Below are positions 17,115-24,811 of a stretch of DNA of 64,000 nucleotides, in pieces. The stretch spans positions 10,345 to 74,344 of the forward strand of contig JACKDM010000022.1 in the NCBI GenBank assembly GCA_020633515.1, in the 5' to 3' direction. The translations under genes and the position numbers were made by a program. This stretch comes from Myxococcales bacterium. Lineage in GTDB: Bacteria; Myxococcota; Bradymonadia; UBA7976; UBA1532. Numbering within the stretch: position 1 is the first letter of the stretch; every line of letters starts with the position of its first letter. The notes below the pieces were generated by a model, which saw nothing but the letters and a program-made list of their open reading frames with translations, did no database searches and was not told the origin of the DNA.

Positions 17115-18663
17115 CGCCCTCGCCCGCCGGCCCCGCCCCGAGCCGCGCGCTCTCCCGCGCGTCCGGCGCCAGGATCAGCGCCCGCTGCGCCAGCTTCGCG
17201 AGCTTCTTGTCGACGAGCTCCCCGATCATCTCCGGATCGGTCAACGGCGCGTCGTCGACCGTCACCTCATAGAGCCCCTGCGCCAGATCCGCCTGCATCG
17301 CCGCCACCAGCGCCGCCCGATCGCGCCCGTCGAGCCGCGCGATCAGCGCCCGATCGACCGCGTCGAGCCCGAGCCCCTGATGCAGCAGGTTGGTGCAGCC
17401 CGGCCCCTGCCGCGCCTGATGGCGCGCGAAGAACGGCGCCACCGGCCGATCCGGCGGGATCGGCACCCAGGGCCGCGCCCAGGTCCCGATCCGCAGCGCG
17501 CCGGTCGCGAACAGCTCCAGCAGCGGCCCGCCGAGCTCGACCCGATCCTCCTTCTGCGGCGGCCGCCCCACCACCAGCGCCGCGTAGTGGCACAGCGTCT
17601 CGAACTTGATGCCCTGCGGATACTCGGTCAGCACCTTGAGCGCCGCCTTGACCAGCTCGTCCTGCGTGTCGATCACCATGCCCTCGGGGCTCTCGAAGGT
17701 GTCGTCGTCGCGCAGCCGCAGCCGGCTCGCCACCTGCCGCCCGAAGAGCCGCGCGGCGGTCAGCGCCCGGTCGAGCTTCACCTCGCAGTGACACAGCAGC
17801 GAGCGCCGGAAGAAGCGCACGTTGAGGTAGTCGAGGTACTGCTCGGTCTCGACGAGCCCCTGCGCCATCGTCGCGAGCCGGTCGCTCGCGCCGGGGCCGA
17901 GCTTGTCGGCGAACATCGAGTCGAACTCCGCATCGCCCACGTACTGCAAGCCCGAGCGCGCCGCCTGCTCGGCGAACTCCGAGAACCACATCGGGCTGTT
18001 GACGTCGACGAGGTGCTCGTAGAGCACGTAGGCGTCCGACAACTGCCCGATCACCTCCACCTCCTTGCGCAGCCAGCGCGCCGAGAGGCTGCGATCGGCC
18101 GGCGCGTACTCCACGATCGTCGACAACAGCGCCCGCGCCTGCCGCACCCGCTCCGCCGGATCGATCGCGGTGACGTGCCGCCGCAGCATCGACCGGATCA
18201 TGCCCCGCACATGCCAGCCCGGCCAGGTGTTGTAGCTGATGTAGGCGATGCCATGCGGCGCGAGGTGAACCCGGCAGATCCCGAGGATCCGCTCCTGCAC
18301 CTCGGCCGGCACCCACGAGAAGACCCCGTGGCAGATGATGTAGTCGAACTTCCCCCACGCCGGCGTCACGTCGAGGATGTCCATCGCGTGCAGGCGGATG
18401 TTGCCGAGCCCGAGCGCCGCCGCGTCGGCCCGCGCGACCGCGATCTGCGCCTGCGATCGATCGACGCCGACGAACTCGCTCTCGGGGAACAGCGCCGCGA
18501 GCGGCATGAGGTTGCCGCCGAGCCCGCAGCCGAGCTCCAGCACCCGGCAGCGCTGCACCGGCGCCGGATCGAGCCCGAAGAGCGCGGCGATGGTGTGCAG
18601 GTGGTCGGGGTGGGTGAGCGCAAACGGGTGGTTGTCGTAGAGCAGGTCTTCGTAATCGGCCAT
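17107..18663 (-). CDS. Class I SAM methyltransferase with C-terminal regulatory domain
   Basis: 518 residues. The SAM-binding motif VLELGCGLGGNLMPLA is at about residues 40-55 and motif II-like FVGVDRSQ follows at about 64-71. The segment YISYNTWPGWHVRGMIRSML then begins the methyltransferase regulatory domain (PF10119 type), which precedes a long winged-helix-like C-terminus. The family usually runs 500-550 residues, so it is complete. The substrate is unknown. It is divergent from the NUDIX gene, with 71 nt between the two ATGs. Confidence 0.85.
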   Translation of the reverse strand: MADYEDLLYDNHPFALTHPDHLHTIAALFGLDPAPVQRCRVLELGCGLGGNLMPLAALFPESEFVGVDRSQAQIAVARADAAALGLGNIRLHAMDILDVTPAWGKFDYIICHGVFSWVPAEVQERILGICRVHLAPHGIAYISYNTWPGWHVRGMIRSMLRRHVTAIDPAERVRQARALLSTIVEYAPADRSLSARWLRKEVEVIGQLSDAYVLYEHLVDVNSPMWFSEFAEQAARSGLQYVGDAEFDSMFADKLGPGASDRLATMAQGLVETEQYLDYLNVRFFRRSLLCHCEVKLDRALTAARLFGRQVASRLRLRDDDTFESPEGMVIDTQDELVKAALKVLTEYPQGIKFETLCHYAALVVGRPPQKEDRVELGGPLLELFATGALRIGTWARPWVPIPPDRPVAPFFARHQARQGPGCTNLLHQGLGLDAVDRALIARLDGRDRAALVAAMQADLAQGLYEVTVDDAPLTDPEMIGELVDKKLAKLAQRALILAPDARESARLGAGPAGEGAT

Positions 18664-18720
18664 GGCACCCCCTCGGCCCCGGTTGTACCGCGACCCCGCC
18701 CGCCGCGCGAGTGAAGCGGG

Positions 18721-18726
18721 TATAGT
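18721..18726 (+). promoter_or_regulatory. TATAGT -10 box, 8 nt before the NUDIX start codon
   Basis: TATAGT matches the -10 consensus at five of six positions and ends 8 nt before the ATG at 18735. With no Shine-Dalgarno sequence between them, transcription would begin at or within a base or two of the start codon, predicting a leaderless mRNA. Confidence 0.5.
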
Positions 18727-18734
18727 GCGCGGCC

Positions 18735-19448
18735 ATGAGCCTGCCCGACGACGCCGACTTCATCACCCGCTATCAAGCCGAGGTCGACCGCTGGCCGCGC
18801 CCCGCCGTCACCGTCGACCTCGTCGTCTTCACCGTGCGCGACGGCGCCCTCCACCTCCTCCTCGTGCGCCGCCGCGAGCCCCCCTTCGCCGAGACCTGGG
18901 CGCTGCCCGGCGGCTTCGTGCGCGTCGGCGACGGGGTCGTCGACCAGGGCGAGGACCTCGACGCCGCCGCCGCGCGTGAGCTCGCCGAAGAGACCGGCCT
19001 CTCGCCCGGCGACGTCCGGCTCGAACAGCTCTACACCTTCGGCGCCGCCGGCCGCGACCCGCGGATGCGCGTCATCTCGGTCGCGTGGTACGCGCTCGTC
19101 CGCCCCGAGCTCGCGCCCACCGCCGGCGGCGACGCCGCCGAGGCCGCCTGGCACCCCGTCACCGCCCGCCCGCCGCTCGCGTTCGACCACGACCGCATCG
19201 TCGACACCGCGCTCGCCCGCCTCCGCGGCAAGCTCGATTACAGCCCCATCGCCTTCGACCTCGTCCCCGCCACCTTCACCGTCGCCGAGCTGCACGCCGT
19301 GCACGACGCCATCCGCGCCGAGCCGCAGGACGCCGCCAACTTCCGCCGCCGCTTCCGCCGCCTCGAAGAAGACGGCCTCGTCGCCCCGGTCGGCCAGCGC
19401 CCCACCGGCAAGCGCCCGGCGACGCTCTACCGCTTCACCTCCCGATGA
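18735..19448 (+). CDS. NUDIX hydrolase / NrtR-like winged-helix protein
   Basis: 237 residues. The N-terminal NUDIX domain (about 20-150) has GGFVRVGDG followed by GEDLDAAAARELAEETGL, so the REx2EE metal-binding core is intact. The C-terminal 80 residues (from about FDLVPATFTVAELHAVHDAI) look like the winged helix found in NrtR and related ADP-ribose-sensing regulators, ending in a basic, ATLYRF-type wing. Such proteins either hydrolyse NDP-sugars such as ADP-ribose or use the NUDIX domain to sense them and repress NAD genes. The nicotinamidase gene 0.9 kb downstream, with a palindrome in its promoter, supports the NAD connection. It overlaps the next gene by ATGA. Confidence 0.85.
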   Translation: MSLPDDADFITRYQAEVDRWPRPAVTVDLVVFTVRDGALHLLLVRRREPPFAETWALPGGFVRVGDGVVDQGEDLDAAAARELAEETGLSPGDVRLEQLYTFGAAGRDPRMRVISVAWYALVRPELAPTAGGDAAEAAWHPVTARPPLAFDHDRIVDTALARLRGKLDYSPIAFDLVPATFTVAELHAVHDAIRAEPQDAANFRRRFRRLEEDGLVAPVGQRPTGKRPATLYRFTSR

Positions 19449-20326
19449 ACACCCGCCCGCCGGCCGCCGCGCGCTTCGACCCGCCGGTGCAGGTCTGGCG
19501 CTGGACCACGCCGCCGCTCGAATGGGCCGCCTTCGCCGCCGACGCCCGCGCGCGCGCTGGGCTCGACGCCGCCGCCTGGGAGGCCGTGCTCTGGCACGGC
19601 GGGCTCTGGATCGCGCGCCGCCGCCCGACCCCCGGTGAGGCGGTCGCGGGTGAGGTCGCGCTCTACGCCTTCGCCGCGCCGCCCGCGACCCCGCCGCCGC
19701 CGGTCGTGCTCGCCGAGCAGGGCGCGGTCATCGCCGTCGACAAGCCCGCGTGGTGGCCCACGCAAGGCACCCGCGCCAGCGCCCGGTTCTCGCTCGAAGC
19801 CGCGGTGCAGGCGCTCGTCGGCGACCCCGCGGCGCGCGCGGTGCACCGCCTCGACCGGCAGACCAGCGGCGTCGTGCTCTTCGCCCGCGACGGCGCCACC
19901 GCCGGCCGCCTCCACGCCCGGTTTCGCGAGCGCGCCGTCGACAAGTCCTACCGCGCGATCGTCGAGGGCCAGCCGCCCGCCGCCTTCACCGTCACCGGCC
20001 GCCTGCGTCGCGTCGCCCACCCGCAGCACTCGCTGTTTGCGCTCGGCGACGACGGCGTCCAGAGCGAGAGCCGCTTCACCGTCGTCGCCCGCGGCCCCGC
20101 CCGCGCCGCCGTCGACGCCCGCCCGCTCACCGGCCGCACCCACCAGCTCCGCGTGCACCTCGCCCACGCCGGCTGCCCCATCGTCGGCGACGACCTCTAT
20201 GGCCCCGGCTGGCGCCCCGGCGACCCCGAGCGGCTGCTCTTGCACGCGCACGCGCTCGCGCTCACCCTCGACGGCCGCGAACTCGCCGTCGAAGCGCCCG
20301 TGCCCGAAGGGTTTTCAGTCGAGTGA
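19445..20326 (+). CDS. RluA-family pseudouridine synthase
   Basis: 293 residues. The catalytic motif HRLDRQTSGVVLFARD (Asp as nucleophile) sits near residue 140 and RPLTGRTHQLRVHLAHAG, the second RluA signature, near 228-245. The first 75 residues lack a typical S4 domain and instead form a short alpha/beta extension. Expected to isomerise uridine to pseudouridine in rRNA or tRNA; the target base cannot be read from sequence. The ATG overlaps the NUDIX stop codon (ATGA), and the 3' end overlaps the convergent nicotinamidase gene by 12 nt. Confidence 0.9.
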   Translation: MNTRPPAAARFDPPVQVWRWTTPPLEWAAFAADARARAGLDAAAWEAVLWHGGLWIARRRPTPGEAVAGEVALYAFAAPPATPPPPVVLAEQGAVIAVDKPAWWPTQGTRASARFSLEAAVQALVGDPAARAVHRLDRQTSGVVLFARDGATAGRLHARFRERAVDKSYRAIVEGQPPAAFTVTGRLRRVAHPQHSLFALGDDGVQSESRFTVVARGPARAAVDARPLTGRTHQLRVHLAHAGCPIVGDDLYGPGWRPGDPERLLLHAHALALTLDGRELAVEAPVPEGFSVE

Positions 20327-21124
20327 GCCGGTCGTCGTGGTCTGCATCCCCCGCGCGCCCAGCTCGGCGATGAACTTCGCCTGATGCGCCTCGAAGCCCG
20401 TCACCGGGCTCACCGCGTCGGTCAGCAGACACAGCCGCGCCGCCGGCCGCGCGTCGGGCACCACCGCCTCGAGCGCGTCGGCCAGATCGCGCACGGTATG
20501 CGCCACGCAGTGCGAGCCCGCCTCGCCCGCGACCACCACCCGATCGGCCTGCGCCAGCGCCGCGACCAGCGCCCGGTTCTGCGCCGTCGCCGCGTCCTCG
20601 GGATCGGGCACCTCGGCCGTCACCGCCGAGAAGTGCTCGGTCCAGATGTTCTGCCCCTTGAGCACATAGTCGACCACCCGCCCGCGCGCCTCCTCCCAGC
20701 GCCGCAGCGCCGCGAACAGCGCCGGCCAGACGTTGTGCCCCGGGCTCCCGATGAGGCAGTGCGGCGGCCAGATCGTGTGCGGATAGCGACCGCCGGCCTC
20801 GAGCGCGTCGAGGTAGCGGAGCGCCCGCTCGGCGCCGGCCGGATCGGCGGTGTGCCACTCACCCGCGCGCACCGCCGCGGCGGTGATCGTCGTGAACGGC
20901 GCCGGCGGCGCGCCCTTCGCGTCGCGCCAGAAGCCGGGGTGGGCGATGTCGACGGGGTGGTGGCTGTCGAGGGTGACGTGGATGGCGTCGAGCGCCTCGC
21001 CGTGGCGGTCGATCCAGCCGGCGAGGCGATCCATGTCGGCGTCGGCGCCGGGCACGTAGAGCGCGCCGCTCTCGGGGTCGCAGAAGTCGTTCTGGGGGTC
21101 GATGACGAGCAGTCGAGTCTTCAC
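20315..21124 (-). CDS. Nicotinamidase-related cysteine hydrolase
   Basis: 269 residues from a GTG preceded by GGAGGT at 8-nt spacing; this start is preferred over a longer frame that would run through the promoter. The isochorismatase-fold triad is Asp9 (VIDPQNDF), Lys156 (VLKGQN) and Cys206 (GEAGSHCVAHT). A DxHx6H metal site (Asp53, His55, His62) typical of nicotinamidases is present. Predicted to hydrolyse nicotinamide to nicotinate in NAD salvage. At about 270 residues it is longer than PncA (about 210), so another amide substrate cannot be excluded. It lies directly downstream of an operator-like palindrome and near an NrtR-like gene. Confidence 0.8.
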   Translation of the reverse strand: MKTRLLVIDPQNDFCDPESGALYVPGADADMDRLAGWIDRHGEALDAIHVTLDSHHPVDIAHPGFWRDAKGAPPAPFTTITAAAVRAGEWHTADPAGAERALRYLDALEAGGRYPHTIWPPHCLIGSPGHNVWPALFAALRRWEEARGRVVDYVLKGQNIWTEHFSAVTAEVPDPEDAATAQNRALVAALAQADRVVVAGEAGSHCVAHTVRDLADALEAVVPDARPAARLCLLTDAVSPVTGFEAHQAKFIAELGARGMQTTTTGSLD

Positions 21125-21161
21125 TTTGGAGACCTCCGACCAGGGTTGCGAGCCGGCGCAC

Positions 21162-21185
21162 ACTATAAAGGTCTCGTTGACCTTT
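21162..21185 (-). promoter_or_regulatory. Promoter with overlapping operator palindrome upstream of the nicotinamidase
   Basis: A perfect inverted repeat AAAGGTC-5 nt-GACCTTT spans 21167-21185. On the minus strand the -10 hexamer TATAGT occupies 21167-21162, so the palindrome abuts and overlaps it and fills the spacer region, the usual position of a repressor site. The downstream leader is about 35 nt with a good Shine-Dalgarno. No convincing -35 was found. The NrtR-like NUDIX protein is the obvious candidate ligand; that is inference. Confidence 0.6.
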
Positions 21186-21205
21186 TTGGAAGGACGATCG
21201 ACGCC

Positions 21206-21223
21206 CGGCCGCATCAGCGGCCG
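21206..21223 (-). terminator. GC-rich hairpin just after the receptor-kinase stop codon
   Basis: CGGCCGC-4 nt-GCGGCCG forms a perfect 7-bp stem beginning 3 nt after the kinase stop (21227). No T-tract follows, so it would be a weak or factor-assisted terminator separating the kinase from the nicotinamidase promoter on the same strand. Confidence 0.45.
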
Positions 21224-21226
21224 CGA

Positions 21227-23818
21227 TCAGCGCCCCGGCGCCGGATGGTCGGCGAGCGCCGCCGCCAGATCGACCGGCCCCACCCCCGCCGTCGCGAGCC
21301 CCGCCGCCCGCGGCCCGAGCAGCAGCACCGCTTGTGCCCGCCCCGCCGGCAAGTGCGCCAGCGGCAGCCACGGGAGCTGCGTCAACATGCGCGCCTCGGC
21401 CTCGCCGTACAGCTTCGCCCGCGCCGCCCGATCGAGCGTGCGCCCGGCCGCCTCGACCCGCGCCGCGAGGATGTCGTCGGCAGCGCCGAGCCCCCGCCGC
21501 GCGCGCTCGACCCACTGCTGCACCTCGGCGAGCGGATCGTCCCCCACCAGCGGCGCCCGCGTCTCGACGATCAGCGCGTCGAGCTGCCCCTCGTCGAGCG
21601 CGCTCGCGCCCTGCTCGGCGCTCACGATGTTGAGCACCGTCTGCAGCCCCGCCGCGCTCAGTCGAGCGGCGATCGCCGACGCCAGCGCCTCGTCGCCCGC
21701 GGTCGTGCCGAGCACCAGCGGCGCGCCCGTCGCCCCCGCGAGCCCCGCCCGCGCCGCCGCGTCGTCGGCCGCGAGCGCCACCACCGCCGGATCGTGACCG
21801 AGCACCCCCGCCGGCAGCAGCCGCCCGCTCGCCGTCCACCCGCCGCCGCCCGCCTTCGCCAGCGCCTCGCGATCGAGCGCCGCCGAGATCGCGCGCCGCA
21901 CCGGCAGCGACGACTGCGGCCCGACCCCGATGAACTGCAAGCCCCGCCCGACCAGCGCCGGCCCCACCGGCACCGCCGCGACCGTCACCGCGTCCACCGG
22001 CGTCCGCAGCGCCAGCGTCTCCGCGCGCGGATCGGCCACCAGCGCCGTGTCGGCCGGCAGCCGCACCAGATCATGGCGCCCGCCCTGCACCCCGCCGATC
22101 AACGCCGCGTCGTCGCCCGCCCCCCCGAGCGGATCGATCACCAGCGCGTGCGCGCCCCGCAGCGCCGCGAAGCGCGGATCGTGCGCCCGCAGCAGCCGCA
22201 GCGGCCCCTCGCCGGGCGGCCCTTCGAAGCGGTACGGCCCCGAGCCCGCCGGCCGCGCGAAGCGGCGCGGGTCGTCGCACTCGTCGATCCCGGCCGGCAG
22301 CAGCCGCACCGCCGCGAGCGGCGCCGTGGGGTGGGGGAGGGGGCCGGCGTAGACCAGCCGCGCGCCCGTCGCCGTCGCCTGCACGTCGGCCAGCGCCGCG
22401 AACTGCCCGCGCAGCCGCGCGTAGCGCAGCGACCACACCAGATCGGCCACCGTCGCCGGCCGCCCCGCCTCGCCGACGCACGGGTGCGGGTGAAAGCGCA
22501 CCCCCTCGGTCAGCGTCACCTCGACCGTCGCCGCGTCCTCGCCCACCGACCACTGCCCGACCGCGGCCGCGACCGGCGCGCCCGAAGCGTCGAGGCGCAG
22601 CAGCGGCTCGATCGCCAGCTCCAGCGCGAGCGCCGCCGCCGTCTCCGGCGGCCCGTACGGATCGAGCACGCCCCGCGGCCCGCTCCAGCCCACGCGCAGC
22701 TCCACCGGCGGCGTCGCCGGCGCCGTCACCACTGGCGCCCGCGGCTCGGGCGTCGAGCGGCCGAACAGCGCGAACAGCGCCCCCACCGAGCCCGCGAGCA
22801 GCACCCCCGCCGCCACGAACAGCAGCCAGTTCGTCCGCCGCTCCTCGCGCACCTCGGGATCGGGCTCGGCGACCGCCCCGCTCGAGATGATCGCCGTCGA
22901 GAACACCGGCGTGTCGTCCCCGCCCGGCCGCCGGATCACCGGCGCCGACTGCGCGCCGGCGTACGGCGCGATCGCCGCCCGCATCGCGCCCGCGTGGGGG
23001 AAGCGATCACCCGGCCGCTTGGCGAGCGCGCGCGCGATCACCACCTGCAACCCCGGCGGCGCGTTCTCGGCGCGCGGCGGCGGGCTCTCGAGGTGCTGCT
23101 GCATGATCGCGATCGCGCTCTTGCCGGTGAACGGCAGCCGCCCCTCGATCAGCCGGTAGAGCATCACCCCGACCGCGTAGATGTCGGCCGCCGGCCCGAT
23201 CTCGGCCTGCTCGATCTGCTCCGGCGACATGTAGGTCGGCGTCCCGAGCGTCAACCCCGCCCGCGTGATGCGATGGCCCTGCGCGTCCTCCTGCATCACC
23301 CGCGCGATGCCGAAGTCGAGGACCCGAACGGTCTCGCGCCCATCGGGGCCGAGCACCATCATCACGTTGCTCGGGTTGATGTCGCGGTGCACGATGCCGC
23401 GCCCGTGCGCGTCCTGCAGCGCTTGCAGCACCTGCGTCGTCACCTCGACCGCGCGCCCGACCGAGAGCGCGCCCTCGGACGCGAGCAGGTCTTCGAGCGA
23501 GCGCCCGTGCACGAGCTCCTGCACGATGAAGACGATCCCGTCGGGCTCCTCACCGCAGTCGTAGAGCCGCACCGCGTAGGGCGTGTCCATCGAGGCCATG
23601 ATCCGGGCCTCGCGCATGAAGCGCGCCCGGCTCGCCTCGGTGCTCTCCGCGTCGTTGTGCTGCGGCCGCAGCACCTTGACCGCGACCGCGTCCTTGCCGG
23701 CGCGCGCCCGATAGACGACCCCGAAGGTGCCCTTCGCGAGCGGCGCCTCGATCACGTACCGCCCGCCGAGCGCGCGGCCGATCAGCGGATCTTCCTGGTC
23801 GGATGTAGAGACCGACAC
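21227..23818 (-). CDS. Receptor Ser/Thr kinase fused to an extracytoplasmic SBP5-type peptide-binding domain
   Basis: 863 residues from a GTG with GGAGGA 7 nt upstream. The kinase domain (about 18-290) has Lys48, HRDINPSN (144-151), DFG (168-170) and GTPTYMSPEQ. The usual catalytic-loop Lys is Asn148, a replacement resembling the HRDxSPxN loops of many myxobacterial kinases. A membrane helix spans about 331-352. Residues 373-863 match an ABC solute-binding protein of family 5 (DppA/OppA type): EPLLRLDASGAPV, ATVEVTLTEGVRF, ATVADLVWSLRYARLRG and GSGPYRFEG. The predicted topology places the peptide-binding lobe in the periplasm and the kinase in the cytosol, so it should act as a peptide- or small-molecule-sensing kinase. 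No transporter genes are adjacent. Confidence 0.88.
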   Translation of the reverse strand: MSVSTSDQEDPLIGRALGGRYVIEAPLAKGTFGVVYRARAGKDAVAVKVLRPQHNDAESTEASRARFMREARIMASMDTPYAVRLYDCGEEPDGIVFIVQELVHGRSLEDLLASEGALSVGRAVEVTTQVLQALQDAHGRGIVHRDINPSNVMMVLGPDGRETVRVLDFGIARVMQEDAQGHRITRAGLTLGTPTYMSPEQIEQAEIGPAADIYAVGVMLYRLIEGRLPFTGKSAIAIMQQHLESPPPRAENAPPGLQVVIARALAKRPGDRFPHAGAMRAAIAPYAGAQSAPVIRRPGGDDTPVFSTAIISSGAVAEPDPEVREERRTNWLLFVAAGVLLAGSVGALFALFGRSTPEPRAPVVTAPATPPVELRVGWSGPRGVLDPYGPPETAAALALELAIEPLLRLDASGAPVAAAVGQWSVGEDAATVEVTLTEGVRFHPHPCVGEAGRPATVADLVWSLRYARLRGQFAALADVQATATGARLVYAGPLPHPTAPLAAVRLLPAGIDECDDPRRFARPAGSGPYRFEGPPGEGPLRLLRAHDPRFAALRGAHALVIDPLGGAGDDAALIGGVQGGRHDLVRLPADTALVADPRAETLALRTPVDAVTVAAVPVGPALVGRGLQFIGVGPQSSLPVRRAISAALDREALAKAGGGGWTASGRLLPAGVLGHDPAVVALAADDAAARAGLAGATGAPLVLGTTAGDEALASAIAARLSAAGLQTVLNIVSAEQGASALDEGQLDALIVETRAPLVGDDPLAEVQQWVERARRGLGAADDILAARVEAAGRTLDRAARAKLYGEAEARMLTQLPWLPLAHLPAGRAQAVLLLGPRAAGLATAGVGPVDLAAALADHPAPGR

Positions 23819-23894
23819 CCTCGCGTCCTCCGAGCTCAGATCCCGGGCAGGCTAACCCAATGCGCCGCGGGGCGCATCAATCGGCCCAACACCC

Positions 23895-24719
23895 TCACAG
23901 GCGGCGATGGTCACGCACGGGGATGGCGCGACGCACCGCCGCGTTGCGCTCGAGGTCGATCTCGGCGAGGCAGAGCCCCTCGCCGTGCCCCTTGTCGGCG
24001 AGCACCACCCCCCACGGGTCGATGATCACCGAGTGCCCATAACTCTGCCGCTTGCCCTCCGCGTCGTGCGCCCCCCACTGCGCCGGCGCGACGACGTGGC
24101 ACTGCGTCTCGATCGCCCGCGCCCGCAGCAGCGGATGCCAGTGATCCTTGCCCGTCGTCAGCGTGAACGCCGACGGCACGCAGATCAGATCGACGCCTCG
24201 GTCGACCATCGCCCGGTACAGCTCGGGGAAGCGCAGGTCGTAACAGACGCTCATCCCGATCCGCCCGAGCGTGGTCTCGGCGACCACCACCTCGTCGCCG
24301 GCCACGATCGTGTCGCTCTCGCGGATGGTCAGGCCGCCCGGCACGTCGACGTCGAAGAGGTGGATCTTGCGATAGACCGCGATCCGCCCGCCATCGGGCC
24401 CGAAGAGCACGCTGGTGTTGTAGCAGCGCGCCCGGTCGATCTCGCCCCCGGCGAGGATGCGCCGCTCGGCGAAGCTGCCGAGCAGCAGGTGCACGCCGAG
24501 CTCGTCGGCGAGCTTCGCGAAGCGGGTCGCGGTCGGCCCTTCGAGCCCTTCGGCGCGCTCGACCTTGTGGAACTGCGGCCCGAGGTAGGCGGTGTTCTCG
24601 GGCGTCGCGACGAACGCGGCCCCGAGGCGGGCGGCGCGGCGGACGAGCTTCTCGGCGGTGTCGAGGTTGTGCTCGACATCGGTGGTGCAGCGGAGCTGGA
24701 CGCAGGCGGCGAGGTACAT
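23895..24719 (-). CDS. Carbon-nitrogen hydrolase of the Nit (deaminated glutathione amidase) type
   Basis: 274 residues. The nitrilase-fold triad is Glu41 (PENTAYL), Lys118 (YRKIHLFD) and Cys159 (VCYDLRFPELYR). The YRKIHLFD and CYDLRFPEL signatures are those of the Nit1/Nit2 branch, which repairs deaminated glutathione or hydrolyses omega-amides. The length fits the family. ATG 24719 is preferred because an upstream GTG (24752) would add residues not seen in the family. It has no strong ribosome-binding site. Confidence 0.88.
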   Translation of the reverse strand: MYLAACVQLRCTTDVEHNLDTAEKLVRRAARLGAAFVATPENTAYLGPQFHKVERAEGLEGPTATRFAKLADELGVHLLLGSFAERRILAGGEIDRARCYNTSVLFGPDGGRIAVYRKIHLFDVDVPGGLTIRESDTIVAGDEVVVAETTLGRIGMSVCYDLRFPELYRAMVDRGVDLICVPSAFTLTTGKDHWHPLLRARAIETQCHVVAPAQWGAHDAEGKRQSYGHSVIIDPWGVVLADKGHGEGLCLAEIDLERNAAVRRAIPVRDHRRL

Positions 24720-24811
24720 CGGCGAGTCTCGGCGGTCGGGAGGACGCGCCACTCTACCCCGAGCCCGCCGCGCGCGTCACCTCGCCGGTGACCCGGCGCC
24801 CCATCACCGCG

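Noticed and set aside
20384..24025. A 1213-codon plus-strand open frame opposite the nicotinamidase and receptor kinase.
   Set aside because: Extreme Arg/Pro/His content and no domain; the minus-strand genes carry complete catalytic motifs.
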